Assembly (NCBI RefSeq): GCF_008364845.1
Contig: NZ_VTTP01000014.1
Span: 41,423 to 105,422 of the forward strand
Length of the DNA stretch: 64,000 bases
Source: Actinotalea subterranea
GTDB taxonomy: Bacteria; Actinomycetota; Actinomycetes; Actinomycetales; Cellulomonadaceae
Direction: 5' to 3'
Shown: positions 1-8,946 of the stretch, in pieces
How the letters are laid out: each line of letters begins with the position of its first letter
Numbering within the stretch: position 1 is the first letter of the stretch
Made by a program: the position numbers and the translations under genes
The notes under the pieces: generated by a model
Databases searched by the model: none
The model's input: only the letters and a program-made list of their open reading frames with translations
Told to the model about the DNA's origin: nothing

Positions 1-134
1 TCGTGGGCCGAGAGGTCGACCTGCGCGAGCGCGAGCGTGCGAGCGACGGCCCGCTCACCACCCTCGGCGCGCAGGTAGCGCACGAGGAGGCCGGTCGTCA
101 CGCCTGAGGTCTCGCGCGCTTCGCTCGTCATCAT
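1..134 (-). CDS. N-terminal fragment of an unrecognised protein (runs off the left edge)
   Basis: An open frame starts at a double ATG (131-134) and reads leftwards off the window. The visible peptide begins MMTSEARETSGVTTGLLV and continues as a helix-rich segment rich in Arg, Ala and Leu. A purine-rich AGGTCGAGGACC lies just before the start and could serve as ribosome binding site. This style of N-terminus (GLLVRYLR...GGE..VA) is seen at the start of some actinobacterial sensor or signalling proteins, but 44 residues are too few to assign a family. It points the same way as the nar operon and is separated from it by about 120 bases, which contain an 11-base direct repeat (TCACCCGGTCG at 212-222 and 223-233). 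Confidence 0.45.
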   Translation of the reverse strand, partial: MMTSEARETSGVTTGLLVRYLRAEGGERAVARTLALAQVDLSAH

Positions 135-257
135 GGTCCTCGACCTGTCATCGGCACATCGGGACCGGACTCAAGCCTGCGCACCCCACCGCGTGCAGAC
201 CATGAGCGGTTTCACCCGGTCGTCACCCGGTCGCGAACCCGTCGGACCGCCGGACGT

Positions 258-1019
258 TCACCGGTCCGCCGGCTCGCGGCGCCGTTCGACCCGCTCCCAG
301 CCGGGCCGGCCCGCCCGTGCCCCGAGCCGGTCGGAGCGCGAGCGGTACACGACGTACGGGCGCCACAGGTAGCCCACGGGTGCGCTGAACACGTGGACGA
401 GCCGTGTGAACGGCCAGAGCGCGAAGAGGAAGAACGCCGCGAGGCCGTGCAGCTGGAAGCCGAGGGGCGCCGCCGCCATGAGCTCCGGGTGGAGCGAGAA
501 GCGGAAGATGCCGCGGAACCACACCGAGACCCCGTCGCGGTAGTCGTAGTGGCCGCCCAGGTTGAGGATCGAGCCCGCGACGGTGTTCCACATGCCCAGG
601 GCGATGACCACGGCGAGCACGAGGTACATGACCTTGTCCATGCGCGTCGTGGCGCTGAAGACCGGGCCCACCGTGCGCCGGCGGTAGATGAGGAGCGCCA
701 TCCCGACGACGGTGCACACGCCCGCGACCGCCCCGATCGACACGGCGAGGAAGTGGTAGATCTCCTCGGTCATGCCCACGGCCTCGGTCCACGCCTTGGG
801 GATGCCGAGGCCCATCACGTGCCCCAGGAACACGGCGAGGATGCCGAAGTGGAAGAGCGGGCTCGCCCACCGCAGCAGCCGGCTCTCGTAGAGCTGCGAG
901 GACCGCGTGGTCCAGCCGAACTTGTCGTAGCGGTAGCGCCACACGTGGCCGAGCGCGAAGACCGCGAGGCACACGTAGGGGACGACGACCCAGAGGATGG
1001 TGGCGAGCGTGGTGGTCAT
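258..1019 (-). CDS. narI: Respiratory nitrate reductase gamma subunit (cytochrome b)
   Basis: NarI is the di-heme cytochrome b that anchors NarGH to the membrane, oxidises quinol and passes electrons to NarH. The 253-residue product has five hydrophobic segments. His57 and His67 lie in the motif HFGILAVFLGH, and His191 and His209 are 18 residues apart, the spacing expected for the four heme b ligands of the family. The last roughly 25 residues are a charged cytoplasmic tail. The ATG overlaps the narJ stop (ATGA), so translation is probably coupled. It is the last gene of narKGHJI. A weak inverted repeat, CGGACCG (243-249) with CGGTCCG (262-268), spans the stop codon but has no T tract. Confidence 0.96.
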   Translation of the reverse strand: MTTTLATILWVVVPYVCLAVFALGHVWRYRYDKFGWTTRSSQLYESRLLRWASPLFHFGILAVFLGHVMGLGIPKAWTEAVGMTEEIYHFLAVSIGAVAGVCTVVGMALLIYRRRTVGPVFSATTRMDKVMYLVLAVVIALGMWNTVAGSILNLGGHYDYRDGVSVWFRGIFRFSLHPELMAAAPLGFQLHGLAAFFLFALWPFTRLVHVFSAPVGYLWRPYVVYRSRSDRLGARAGRPGWERVERRREPADR

Positions 1020-1747
1020 CGGCGGGCTCCCTCGAGGGCCGCGGGCTCGCCCGCGACGGGCATGTACGACGGCGGGGCGAAGGGCTCGAGCCCCACGTCC
1101 TCCCCGGGCGGCCCCTCGGCGGCGAGCCGCGCGACGGCCGCACGGTCCTCGCCCTCGAGCGGCGGAAGGGTCGCGCTGACGGCGACCAGGACGCCCGCGT
1201 AGGGCGAGCCGGCGTCGAGCAGCGCCAGCCTGAGGATCTCCAGGCCCGCGCGGTGCTCGAGCAGGAGCCGGACGCCGGCGTCCCGGTGCCGGGCGGCGCG
1301 CCCGTCACCGTCGGCCCCCGGGGCCGCGCCCGTGAGGGCCGCGAACTCGAGGACGACGCCCAGGTGGTCGGACAGCTCGTCGTCGGCGAGCTCGAAGCCC
1401 GCGGCGCGGTACGCCTGCTTCATCTCCACCAGGGCGACGCCACGCTTACGGGTGTCGCCGTAGGCGTAGTACGTCAGGTACAGCGCGTGCCGACGCTTGA
1501 GGTCGAACGTCGCGACGTACTCGGCCTCGAGCTCGGGCAGAGGCCTGCCCTCCAGGTGGTCCACGACCGGCACGAGTGCGTCGCGGAGCTGCGGGCGCAC
1601 CTCGGCCAGGGCCGCACGCACCTGCGGCAGGAGCGCGACCGTCTCGGCCGTCGGGTACTCGAGCAGGAGGGCAGCGACCCGGTGCACCACGGCGTGCTCG
1701 CGCGTCGCCGCGACCCGTGCGGCCGCGAGCCTGGCCGCGCGGTTCAC
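1016..1747 (-). CDS. narJ: Nitrate reductase assembly chaperone
   Basis: NarJ is the TorD-like chaperone that binds apo-NarG in the cytoplasm and is needed for cofactor insertion and membrane attachment. The product is 243 residues. The start chosen is the GTG at 1745-1747, which overlaps the narH stop (GTGA) and begins VNRAARLAAARV; a longer open frame upstream is only the shadow of narH. The family signature YVATFDLKRRHALYLTYY is complete and is followed by the conserved KRG...VEMKQAYR block. The C-terminal 40 residues are acidic and proline-rich. It overlaps both neighbours by 4 bases, which fits stoichiometric co-translation. Confidence 0.95.
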   Translation of the reverse strand: MNRAARLAAARVAATREHAVVHRVAALLLEYPTAETVALLPQVRAALAEVRPQLRDALVPVVDHLEGRPLPELEAEYVATFDLKRRHALYLTYYAYGDTRKRGVALVEMKQAYRAAGFELADDELSDHLGVVLEFAALTGAAPGADGDGRAARHRDAGVRLLLEHRAGLEILRLALLDAGSPYAGVLVAVSATLPPLEGEDRAAVARLAAEGPPGEDVGLEPFAPPSYMPVAGEPAALEGARR

Positions 1748-3525
1748 GGGCGCACCTGCGGGTCCGGCCCGGGCGTCGTGCCCGCACCCGTGGGACCGCC
1801 GTCGCTCCCACCCGACGGGAGCGGCCGCGTCTCGCCCGACGGCCCGGCCGGCTCCCGCAGGTTCGCCTCGTCCGGCTTCGGCGGGAAGAGCCCCGGCGGC
1901 GCGCCCTTGCCGTCCCAGTTGAGGAGGTTGACGCGCGCCTTGCGCGTCGCGGGGTCGGCGACCGTGTCGGTCGTCTGGCGCGTCTGGAGCATGTGGAAGT
2001 TCTCCACCGCGATGGGCTCGCTGAACGCCGGGCCCGAGCCCTCGCCGAACGGGCCCGAGCCGCCCATGCCCGGGCCGCCCTCGTAGTCGAGGCTGCACTC
2101 GGTCGCGAGCTCCTCGAGCCCGTGCGCCTGCTCGGCGTGCGCGCTCGGGATCACGTACCGCTCGTCGTACTTGGCGATCGCGAGCAGGCGGTACATCTCC
2201 CGCATCGTGGCCTCGTCCATGCCGACGGCGGCCGGGATCGACGGGTCGCCGTCGCGGCCCATGTTCAGGTCGCGCATGTAGGACCGCATCGCGGCGAGCT
2301 TCTTCAGGACCGCCGTGACCGGCTCCGGGTCGCCCGCCGTGAACAGCTCCGCGAGGTAGCCGACAGGGATGCGCAGCGTGTCGATGGCCGCGAACAGCGT
2401 CCTCGAGTCCTCCGCGTCCACCCCCGTCTCCGTGACGACGTCGACGACCGGGGACAGCGGCGGGATGTACCAGACCATCGGCATCGTCCGGTACTCCGGG
2501 TGCAGCGGCAGCGCCACCTCGTACTCGCTGATCAGCTTCCAGATCGGCGAGCGCTGCGCCGCCTCGACCCAGTCCCGCGGGATGCCCGCACGCTCGGCCT
2601 CACGCATCACCACGGGGTCGTGCGGGTCGAGGAACACGCTGCGCTGGGCCTCGAGGAGACGCGTCTCGTCGGGCTCGCTCGCGGCCTCCAGCACGCGGTC
2701 CGCGTCGTACAGGACCAGCCCGATGTAGCGCAGCCGCCCGACGCACGTCTCCGAGCACACGGTGGGCAGGCCCACCTCGATGCGGGGGAAGCAGAACGTG
2801 CACTTCTCGGCCTTGCCCGTGCGGTGGTTGAAGTAGACCTTCTTGTACGGGCAGCCCGTCACGCACTTGCGCCACCCACGGCACTTGTCCTGGTCGACGA
2901 GCACGATGCCGTCCTCGGCGCGCTTGTAGATCGCACCCGAGGGGCACGACGCGGCGCACGACGGGTTGAGGCAGTGCTCGCAGATGCGCGGCAGGTAGAA
3001 CATGAAGGTCTGCTCGAACTCGAGCTTGACCTTCTCCTCCATCTTGACCAGCACAGGGTCCTTGGTGCCGAGGCCCGCCGACCCACCCAGGTCGTCGTCC
3101 CAGTTGGCGCTCCAGGAGACGTTCATGTCCTTGCCGCTGATGAGCGACTTGGGCCGCGCGACCGGCGTGTGCTCCTGGAGCGGCGCGTTCGTCAGGTTCT
3201 CGTAGTCGTACGTCCACGGCTCGTAGTAGTCGTTGATCGACGGCATCTTCGGGCTCGAGAACACCGTCATGAGGTTCTTCAGGCGACCGCCGGCCTTGAG
3301 CTGGAGGCGACCACGCCGGTTGAGCGTCCAGCCGCCCTCCCACCGCTCCTGGTCCTCGTACGTGCGCGGGTAGCCCTGGCCGGGCCGGGTCTCGACGTTG
3401 TTGAACCACACGTACTCGGTGCCCGTGCGGTTCGTCCACGCCTGCTTGCACGTGACCGAGCACGTGTGGCAGCCGATGCACTTGTCGAGGTTCATGACCA
3501 TCGACATCTGGGCCATGACCCTCAT
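1744..3525 (-). CDS. narH: Respiratory nitrate reductase beta subunit (iron-sulfur)
   Basis: NarH carries electrons from NarI hemes to NarG. The 593-residue product has four ferredoxin-type cysteine clusters: Cys16-x2-Cys19-x2-Cys22-x3-Cys26; CEHCLNPSCAASC; CRGWRKCVTGC, where Trp replaces one cysteine as in the [3Fe-4S] site of NarH; and CTFC...CSETC. It is longer than typical NarH (about 500-560 residues) because of a Pro/Gly-rich C-terminal tail (roughly residues 490-593) that I do not recognise. The start MRVMAQMSMVMNLDKC offers several Met codons; 3525 is the most upstream plausible one, and Met5 or later ones are possible. It lies 28 bases after narG and overlaps narJ. Confidence 0.95.
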   Translation of the reverse strand: MRVMAQMSMVMNLDKCIGCHTCSVTCKQAWTNRTGTEYVWFNNVETRPGQGYPRTYEDQERWEGGWTLNRRGRLQLKAGGRLKNLMTVFSSPKMPSINDYYEPWTYDYENLTNAPLQEHTPVARPKSLISGKDMNVSWSANWDDDLGGSAGLGTKDPVLVKMEEKVKLEFEQTFMFYLPRICEHCLNPSCAASCPSGAIYKRAEDGIVLVDQDKCRGWRKCVTGCPYKKVYFNHRTGKAEKCTFCFPRIEVGLPTVCSETCVGRLRYIGLVLYDADRVLEAASEPDETRLLEAQRSVFLDPHDPVVMREAERAGIPRDWVEAAQRSPIWKLISEYEVALPLHPEYRTMPMVWYIPPLSPVVDVVTETGVDAEDSRTLFAAIDTLRIPVGYLAELFTAGDPEPVTAVLKKLAAMRSYMRDLNMGRDGDPSIPAAVGMDEATMREMYRLLAIAKYDERYVIPSAHAEQAHGLEELATECSLDYEGGPGMGGSGPFGEGSGPAFSEPIAVENFHMLQTRQTTDTVADPATRKARVNLLNWDGKGAPPGLFPPKPDEANLREPAGPSGETRPLPSGGSDGGPTGAGTTPGPDPQVRP

Positions 3526-3553
3526 CGCGCTTCACCTTCCGTCGTGGGTGTCA

Positions 3554-6500
3554 TCAGTACTGGACCTCCTGCGAGCGCCGGCGGATGACCGTGACCTCGT
3601 CGCGCTGGTTGCCCGTGGGCCCCAGGTAGTTGAACGCGAAGGACAGCTGCGCGTACCCGCCGATGAGGTGGCTCGGCTTGATGAGCAGCCGCGTCAGCGA
3701 GTTGTGGATCCCACCACGACGACCCGTCGTCTCGGAGCGCGGCACGTCGATGAGCCGGTCCTGCGCGTGGTGCATGTAGACGGTGCCCTCGGGCATGCGG
3801 TGCGAGACGACGGCGCGTGCGACGACGACGCCGTTGCGGTTGACCGCCTCGATCCAGTCGTTGTCCGCGACCCCGACCTTCGCGGCGTCACGGTCGCTCA
3901 TCCAGATCGTGGGGCCGCCGCGCGACAACGAGAGCATGAACAGGTTGTCCTGGTACTCCGAGTGGATCGACCACTTGTTGTGCGGCGTCAGGTAGCGCAC
4001 CGTCACGCCGAGCTGCCCCGTGGTGCCGACCTCGCCCGTGTCGCCGACGGCCGACTCCCCGAAGAGCGCGGGCATGTTGAGCGGTGGCCTGAAGACCGGC
4101 AGCCCCTCGCCGATCTCCGTCATCCAGTCGTGGTCCAGGTAGAAGTGCTGGCGCCCGCTCAGCGTGTGCCAGGGCTTGAACCGCTCGACGTTGATGGTGA
4201 ACGGCGAGTAGCGCCGGCCACCCGTCTCGGACCCCGACCACTCGGGCGACGTGATCACGGTGACGGGCGCCGCCTGCGTGTCCGCGAACGTCACCTGCTT
4301 GCCCTCGTGCTCGGCGGCGAGGTCGGCCAGGCGCGTGCCCGTGCGCTTCTCGAGCGTGTGGAACCCCTGCGTCGCGAGGCGCCCGTTGGTCGTGCCCGAG
4401 AGCGCCAGGATCGCCTCGCACACCTGCACGTCGCGCGCGAGCGAGGGCCTGCCGTCGGCGATCCCGCCGCGCACGGCACCGTTCTTGCGGCGCAGGTAGT
4501 CGATCTCCTTGTCGACCGTGTACGTGATCGCCTTGGTCGTGGTGCCGAGGGTGTCGAGCAGCGGGCCGAGGGCCGTCATCTTCGCGGCGACCGACGGGTA
4601 GTCGCGCTCGACGACGACGAGCTTCGGCATGGTCGACCCCGGGACGGGCTCGCACTCCCCCGCCTTCCAGTCGCGGACCCGGCCGTGCGGGGTCGCGAGC
4701 TCGTCGGGCGTGTCGTGCGTCAGTGGCACGGCGACCACGTCGTTGCGGATCCCCAGGTGCACCTCCGCGAGCTCGCTGAACCGCTTCGCGAGCGTCACGA
4801 ACGCGTCGAAGTCGGTGCGCGTCTGCCAGGGCGGCGCGATCGCGGGGCTGAACGAGTTCACGAACGGGTGCATGTCCGTGGTGTTGAGGTCGTGCTTCTC
4901 GTACCAGGTCGCCGCGGGCAGCACCACGTCGGAGTAGACGGTCGTGCTCGTCATCCGGAAGTCGAGCGACAGGAGCATGTCGAGCTTCCCCGTCGGCGCC
5001 TCGTCGTGCCACACGACGTCGCGCGGCCGGTCCTGGGGCGCGCTCTCCGTCGCCCGCAGGTTGGAGTCCGTCCCGAGCAGGTGGTGCAGGAAGTACTCGT
5101 TGCCCTTCGCGGACGAGCCGAGCAGGTTCGCGCGCCAGATGGTCAGGACCCGCGGGAAGTTCTCCGGGGAGTCCGGGTCCTCGGCCGCGAACCGCAGGCG
5201 CCCGGCCTTGAGCTCGGCCGGCACGTACTGGCCGATGGGCAGCCGCGCCGCCTCGGCGTCGTCGGCGAGCTGGAGCGGGTTGCGGTCGAACGTCGGGTAC
5301 GAGGGCATCCACCCCATGCGGGCGGACTGCGCGACGACGTCCGCGGTCGTCTTGCCGGCGAGCTGGCTCGGCCCCGGGCCGGGGCTCGCTGCTGCGAGCG
5401 TGTCTGCACCGAACGCGTCGTAGCGGAACTGGTCGGTGTGCAGGTACCAGTAGGCCGTCTGGATCATGTTGCGCGGCGGGCGGGACCAGTCGAGCGCGTT
5501 CGCGTAGTGCGCGTGCCCCGTGACGGGCCTGACCTTCTCCTGGCCCACGTAGTGCGCCCAGCCACCGCCGTTGACGCCCTGGCAGCCCGTCAGCGTCGTG
5601 AGGGTGAGGAACGCGCGGTAGATCACGTCGGAGTGGAACCAGTGGTTGGTCCCGGCACCCATGAGGATCATGGAACGCCCGCGGGACTCCTCGGCGTTGG
5701 CCGCGAACTCCCGGCCGATGCGCTCGGCCTTCGCCGCGGGCACACCCGTGAACTGCTCCTGCCACGCGGGCGTGCACGGCTGGCTCGCGTCGTCGTACCC
5801 CGTGGGCCACTGCCCGGGCAGGCCGTCGCGTCCCACCCCGTACTGCGCGAGCAGGAGGTCGAACACCGTGGTGACGAGATGTCCGTCGACGCGCCGCGCC
5901 GGGACGCCGCGGCGGATCGTCGCCGCCGAGCCGTCGAGGGTGTCGAACCGCGGCAGCGTGACCTCGACGTTCTCGACCGGCCCGGCCGCGGTGGCTGCGA
6001 CCCCGTCCGCGTCGAGCATGCTGAGCATCGGGTCGACGTCGCCGAGCTCGAGGTTCCAGCGCCCCGCCCCCTCCTGCCCGTAGTGGAAGCCGAGCGACCC
6101 GTTGGGCACCACGGCGTCGCCCGTGCGCGCGTCCAGCAGGACCGTCTTGAACTCGGCGTTCTCCGAGGTCCGCGGGCGCGCCGGGTCGCTCGGGTCGCGC
6201 AGGTCGGACTCGGTGAGGAACTTGCCGGCCACGTAGGCGCCGTCGTGCTCGTCGAGCCGGACGAGGAAGGGCAGGTCCGTGTACGTCTTGACGTACTGCG
6301 TGAAGTACGGGACGCGGCGCTCGACGAAGAACTCCTTGAGCGTCACGTGGCCCATGGCCATCGCGAGCGCCCCGTCCGTGCCGGGCGCGGCGGCGAGCCA
6401 CTCGTCGGCGAACTTCACGTTGTCCGCGTAGTCGGGCGAGACGACGACGACCTTCTGCCCGCGGTACCGCGCCTCGACCATCCAGTGCGCGTCCGGCGTC

Positions 6501-7339
6501 CGCGTGACTGGCACGTTCGAGCCCCACATGATCAGGTAGCCGGCGTCCCACCAGTCGCCCGACTCCGGGACGTCCGTCTGGTCGCCGAACACCTGCGGCG
6601 ACGCGACCGGGAGGTCGGCGTACCAGTCGTAGAAGGAGAGCATCGTCGCGCCGAGCAGCGAGTGGTACCTGGCCCCGGCGCCGTGGGAGACCATCGACAT
6701 CGCCGGGATGGGCGAGAACCCGGCGACGCGGTCCGGGCCGTACTCCTTGATCGTGTGCACCTGGGCGGCGGCGACCATCTCGATCGCCTCGTCCCAGGAC
6801 GCGCGGACGAGGCCTCCCTTGCCGCGTGCCGCCTTGTACCGCCGCGCCTTGTCCGGGTCGCCCACGATGCTCGCCCAGGCAGCCACGGCGTCCCCGGTCG
6901 CGGCCTTCGCCTCGCGGTACATCTCGAGCAGGAGGCCGCGCACGTACGGGTAGCGGATCCGTGTCGGTGAGTACGTGTACCAGCTGAACGCGGCACCGCG
7001 CGGGCAGCCCCGCGGCTCGTACTCCGGCTTGTCCGGCCCGACCGACGGGTAGTCGGTCTGCTGGGACTCCCACGTGATGATGCCGTCCTTGACGTACACC
7101 TTCCACGAGCACGAGCCCGTGCAGTTGACCCCGTGCGTCGAGCGGACCACCTTGTCGTGGCTCCAGCGGTCCCGGTAGAAGGTGTCGGCGTCGCGCCCAC
7201 CGATCTGGTGCAGCGTGCGCAGGTCCGTCGAGACCTCGCCGCGCCGCAGGTGGCGCCCCAGCCGGAGCAGGACGTCCGACGCCGGTCCGTCGAGGCCTGC
7301 AGCCCCGGTCCCCTCGGTCGGCACGACGGTCGGGTTCAT
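3554..7339 (-). CDS. narG: Respiratory nitrate reductase alpha subunit (molybdopterin catalytic)
   Basis: NarG reduces nitrate to nitrite at a bis-MGD molybdenum centre on the cytoplasmic face of the membrane. The 1261-residue length is normal. His69, Cys73, Cys77 and Cys112 have the same 4-4-35 spacing as the His/Cys ligands of the FS0 cluster in Escherichia coli NarG. The segment YDWYADLP followed by QTDVPES contains the region of the molybdenum-coordinating Asp, and TPDAHWM follows. No Tat signal is visible, as expected for the cytoplasm-facing enzyme. The start is preceded by AAGGAGCAGC. The gene needs the Moco genes encoded immediately to the right. Confidence 0.97.
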   Translation of the reverse strand: MNPTVVPTEGTGAAGLDGPASDVLLRLGRHLRRGEVSTDLRTLHQIGGRDADTFYRDRWSHDKVVRSTHGVNCTGSCSWKVYVKDGIITWESQQTDYPSVGPDKPEYEPRGCPRGAAFSWYTYSPTRIRYPYVRGLLLEMYREAKAATGDAVAAWASIVGDPDKARRYKAARGKGGLVRASWDEAIEMVAAAQVHTIKEYGPDRVAGFSPIPAMSMVSHGAGARYHSLLGATMLSFYDWYADLPVASPQVFGDQTDVPESGDWWDAGYLIMWGSNVPVTRTPDAHWMVEARYRGQKVVVVSPDYADNVKFADEWLAAAPGTDGALAMAMGHVTLKEFFVERRVPYFTQYVKTYTDLPFLVRLDEHDGAYVAGKFLTESDLRDPSDPARPRTSENAEFKTVLLDARTGDAVVPNGSLGFHYGQEGAGRWNLELGDVDPMLSMLDADGVAATAAGPVENVEVTLPRFDTLDGSAATIRRGVPARRVDGHLVTTVFDLLLAQYGVGRDGLPGQWPTGYDDASQPCTPAWQEQFTGVPAAKAERIGREFAANAEESRGRSMILMGAGTNHWFHSDVIYRAFLTLTTLTGCQGVNGGGWAHYVGQEKVRPVTGHAHYANALDWSRPPRNMIQTAYWYLHTDQFRYDAFGADTLAAASPGPGPSQLAGKTTADVVAQSARMGWMPSYPTFDRNPLQLADDAEAARLPIGQYVPAELKAGRLRFAAEDPDSPENFPRVLTIWRANLLGSSAKGNEYFLHHLLGTDSNLRATESAPQDRPRDVVWHDEAPTGKLDMLLSLDFRMTSTTVYSDVVLPAATWYEKHDLNTTDMHPFVNSFSPAIAPPWQTRTDFDAFVTLAKRFSELAEVHLGIRNDVVAVPLTHDTPDELATPHGRVRDWKAGECEPVPGSTMPKLVVVERDYPSVAAKMTALGPLLDTLGTTTKAITYTVDKEIDYLRRKNGAVRGGIADGRPSLARDVQVCEAILALSGTTNGRLATQGFHTLEKRTGTRLADLAAEHEGKQVTFADTQAAPVTVITSPEWSGSETGGRRYSPFTINVERFKPWHTLSGRQHFYLDHDWMTEIGEGLPVFRPPLNMPALFGESAVGDTGEVGTTGQLGVTVRYLTPHNKWSIHSEYQDNLFMLSLSRGGPTIWMSDRDAAKVGVADNDWIEAVNRNGVVVARAVVSHRMPEGTVYMHHAQDRLIDVPRSETTGRRGGIHNSLTRLLIKPSHLIGGYAQLSFAFNYLGPTGNQRDEVTVIRRRSQEVQY

Positions 7340-7389
7340 GTGCTGCTCCTTCTCGTCCTTCGGGTGGCCGCGCGGGCCGGGGTCTGGCT

Positions 7390-7408
7390 GGCCGGCGCGG
7401 GGCCGGCC
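7390..7408 (-). terminator. GC-rich hairpin between narK and narG
   Basis: GGCCGGC and GCCGGCC form a 7-bp stem around a 5-base loop (GCGGG) in the 97-base gap between the narK stop and narG start. There is no T tract. It may partially attenuate read-through or protect an upstream mRNA end rather than terminate fully. Confidence 0.4.
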
Positions 7409-7436
7409 GGTGCGACCGCGAGGCGGTCGTCGGGGC

Positions 7437-8744
7437 TCAGCTGGGCTTCGGCGCCCCCGGTCGGGCGTAGTAGAACCACGTGAGCGCCGTGCAGAACGCG
7501 AAGAACACGACGCAGCCCATGAAGAACGCGCGCGGTGCGACGGCCGAGAGCGCGATGCCCACGAGGAACGGGCCGAAGGCCGCGATCGACGCCGTGAAGC
7601 CGATGACGCCGCCCGCCTGGCGCTTGGGGAAGATCATCGGCATCTGCTTGAACGTTCCGGCGTTGCCGATCCCTGCGAAGAAGAAGATCGCGAGCATCCC
7701 GGTGAGGAACCACGTGAACTGCCCGACGTCGGACGGCGACAGGAACAGCAGCGTGAACGCCGTGCTCAGGGTCATGCCGACGCCCGCGACGAACGTCCAG
7801 ACCGCACCGCCGAAGCGGTCGCACAGGGGACCCCAGAGCGCACGGGTCGCGGAGCCGATGAGCGGGCCGAGGAACGCGACCTTGAGCGGGTCGGGCGCGT
7901 TCTCGAAACCGCCGTACTCGTTGACGATGATGAGCCCGAGCTGGGCCGCGAACCCGCTGAACGCCCCGAAGGTCATGAGGTAGATCGCCGTCATGACCCA
8001 CGTGTGCTTCTCGCGGAAGATGTCGAGCTGCTGCCGGAAGTTCGCCTCGACGGGCACGCGCCGCAGGAAGACGGCGGCGAGAACCATCCCGAGGACCACC
8101 CACGGGATGAGCACGAGGCCTGCGTTGTGCAGCCAGATGTCGGTGCCGTCGGACTTCTGCTGCGGGGTGAGCGCAGCAGTGCCGAGGAGGCCGAAGCCGA
8201 CGACCCACGGCGTGAGGAACTGGATGAGGCTCACGCCGAAGTTGCCGATGCCCGCCTGGAGCCCGAGCGCCGTGCCGGCCATGCGGCGGGGGAAGAAGTA
8301 GCTCGTCGACGGCATGAAGCCGGAGAACGCGCCGCCGCCGACGCCGGCGGCCGCGGCGAGCAGCAGCAGCACCGCGTAGGGCGTGCCCGGGTCACGCACG
8401 GCGAGCGACCACCCGATCATGGGGAGCAGCAGGAGCGTCGCGGAGCCGCCGACGAGCGTGCGCGTGCCCACGATGGGCGGCAGGAACATGTAGATGAGGC
8501 GCATCGTGCCGCCGGCGAGCCCGGGCACGGCGACGAGCCAGTACAGCTCCGCCTTGGTCAGGTCGTAGCCGATGTCGTTGAGACGCGGGGCGATGGCGCT
8601 CACCAGATACCACACGCAGAACGCGAGCATGAGGTTGTACGTGGTGATCCACAGCGTCCGCCAGGCGAACCGGGAGTCCCAGCGTTCCGGGTCCTCGGGG
8701 TCCCACGTCGCGAGGTCCACCCGCGGTTCGGTCAAGCCCTTCAT
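7437..8744 (-). CDS. narK: MFS nitrate/nitrite transporter (respiratory)
   Basis: A NarK-type major facilitator protein of 435 residues with about 12 hydrophobic segments. It would import nitrate and/or exchange it for nitrite. The N-terminus has the WDPEDPERWD sequence common in actinobacterial NarK proteins, and a nitrate-signature segment GIGNFGVSLIQ lies near residue 165. It is the first gene of narKGHJI, with the regulatory region to its right. A second NarK-type protein is encoded at 49038-50435 beside assimilatory genes, so this copy most likely serves respiration. Direction of transport cannot be read from sequence. Confidence 0.93.
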   Translation of the reverse strand: MKGLTEPRVDLATWDPEDPERWDSRFAWRTLWITTYNLMLAFCVWYLVSAIAPRLNDIGYDLTKAELYWLVAVPGLAGGTMRLIYMFLPPIVGTRTLVGGSATLLLLPMIGWSLAVRDPGTPYAVLLLLAAAAGVGGGAFSGFMPSTSYFFPRRMAGTALGLQAGIGNFGVSLIQFLTPWVVGFGLLGTAALTPQQKSDGTDIWLHNAGLVLIPWVVLGMVLAAVFLRRVPVEANFRQQLDIFREKHTWVMTAIYLMTFGAFSGFAAQLGLIIVNEYGGFENAPDPLKVAFLGPLIGSATRALWGPLCDRFGGAVWTFVAGVGMTLSTAFTLLFLSPSDVGQFTWFLTGMLAIFFFAGIGNAGTFKQMPMIFPKRQAGGVIGFTASIAAFGPFLVGIALSAVAPRAFFMGCVVFFAFCTALTWFYYARPGAPKPS

Positions 8745-8853
8745 CGTGCCTCCGTCGTCAGCGAGGTCGGCCGGTGCCCACGTCGAGCGGCGCCAGTCTT
8801 GCCCGCCTCGGACGCCGCTTGTAGCGGGAGGTGCCGGGTTTAATCGCGCAGGG

Positions 8854-8869
8854 TGTGGCGTGGGTCACA
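8854..8869. promoter_or_regulatory. CRP/FNR-like dyad upstream of narK
   Basis: TGTGG-N6-TCACA differs by one base from the symmetric CRP-family site TGTGA-N6-TCACA. It is centred about 117 bases before the narK start. A weak -10 (TACAAG on the minus strand, 8823-8818) lies about 40 bases downstream of its centre. This is a plausible site for an FNR/CRP-family activator of anaerobic nitrate respiration. It is a single match and could be coincidental. Confidence 0.45.
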
Positions 8870-8946
8870 GCGTCGACCCTAGCGACCGTGATCGCCGCGC
8901 GCAGCCCGTCGCCCGGCGGGTCGCCGAGCGGTGAGGGACGCCGGCG

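Noticed and set aside
3398..6970. A 1190-residue frame antisense to narG
   Set aside because: The composition is Arg/Val/Asp-rich low complexity without domains, and narG on the other strand has full family motifs.
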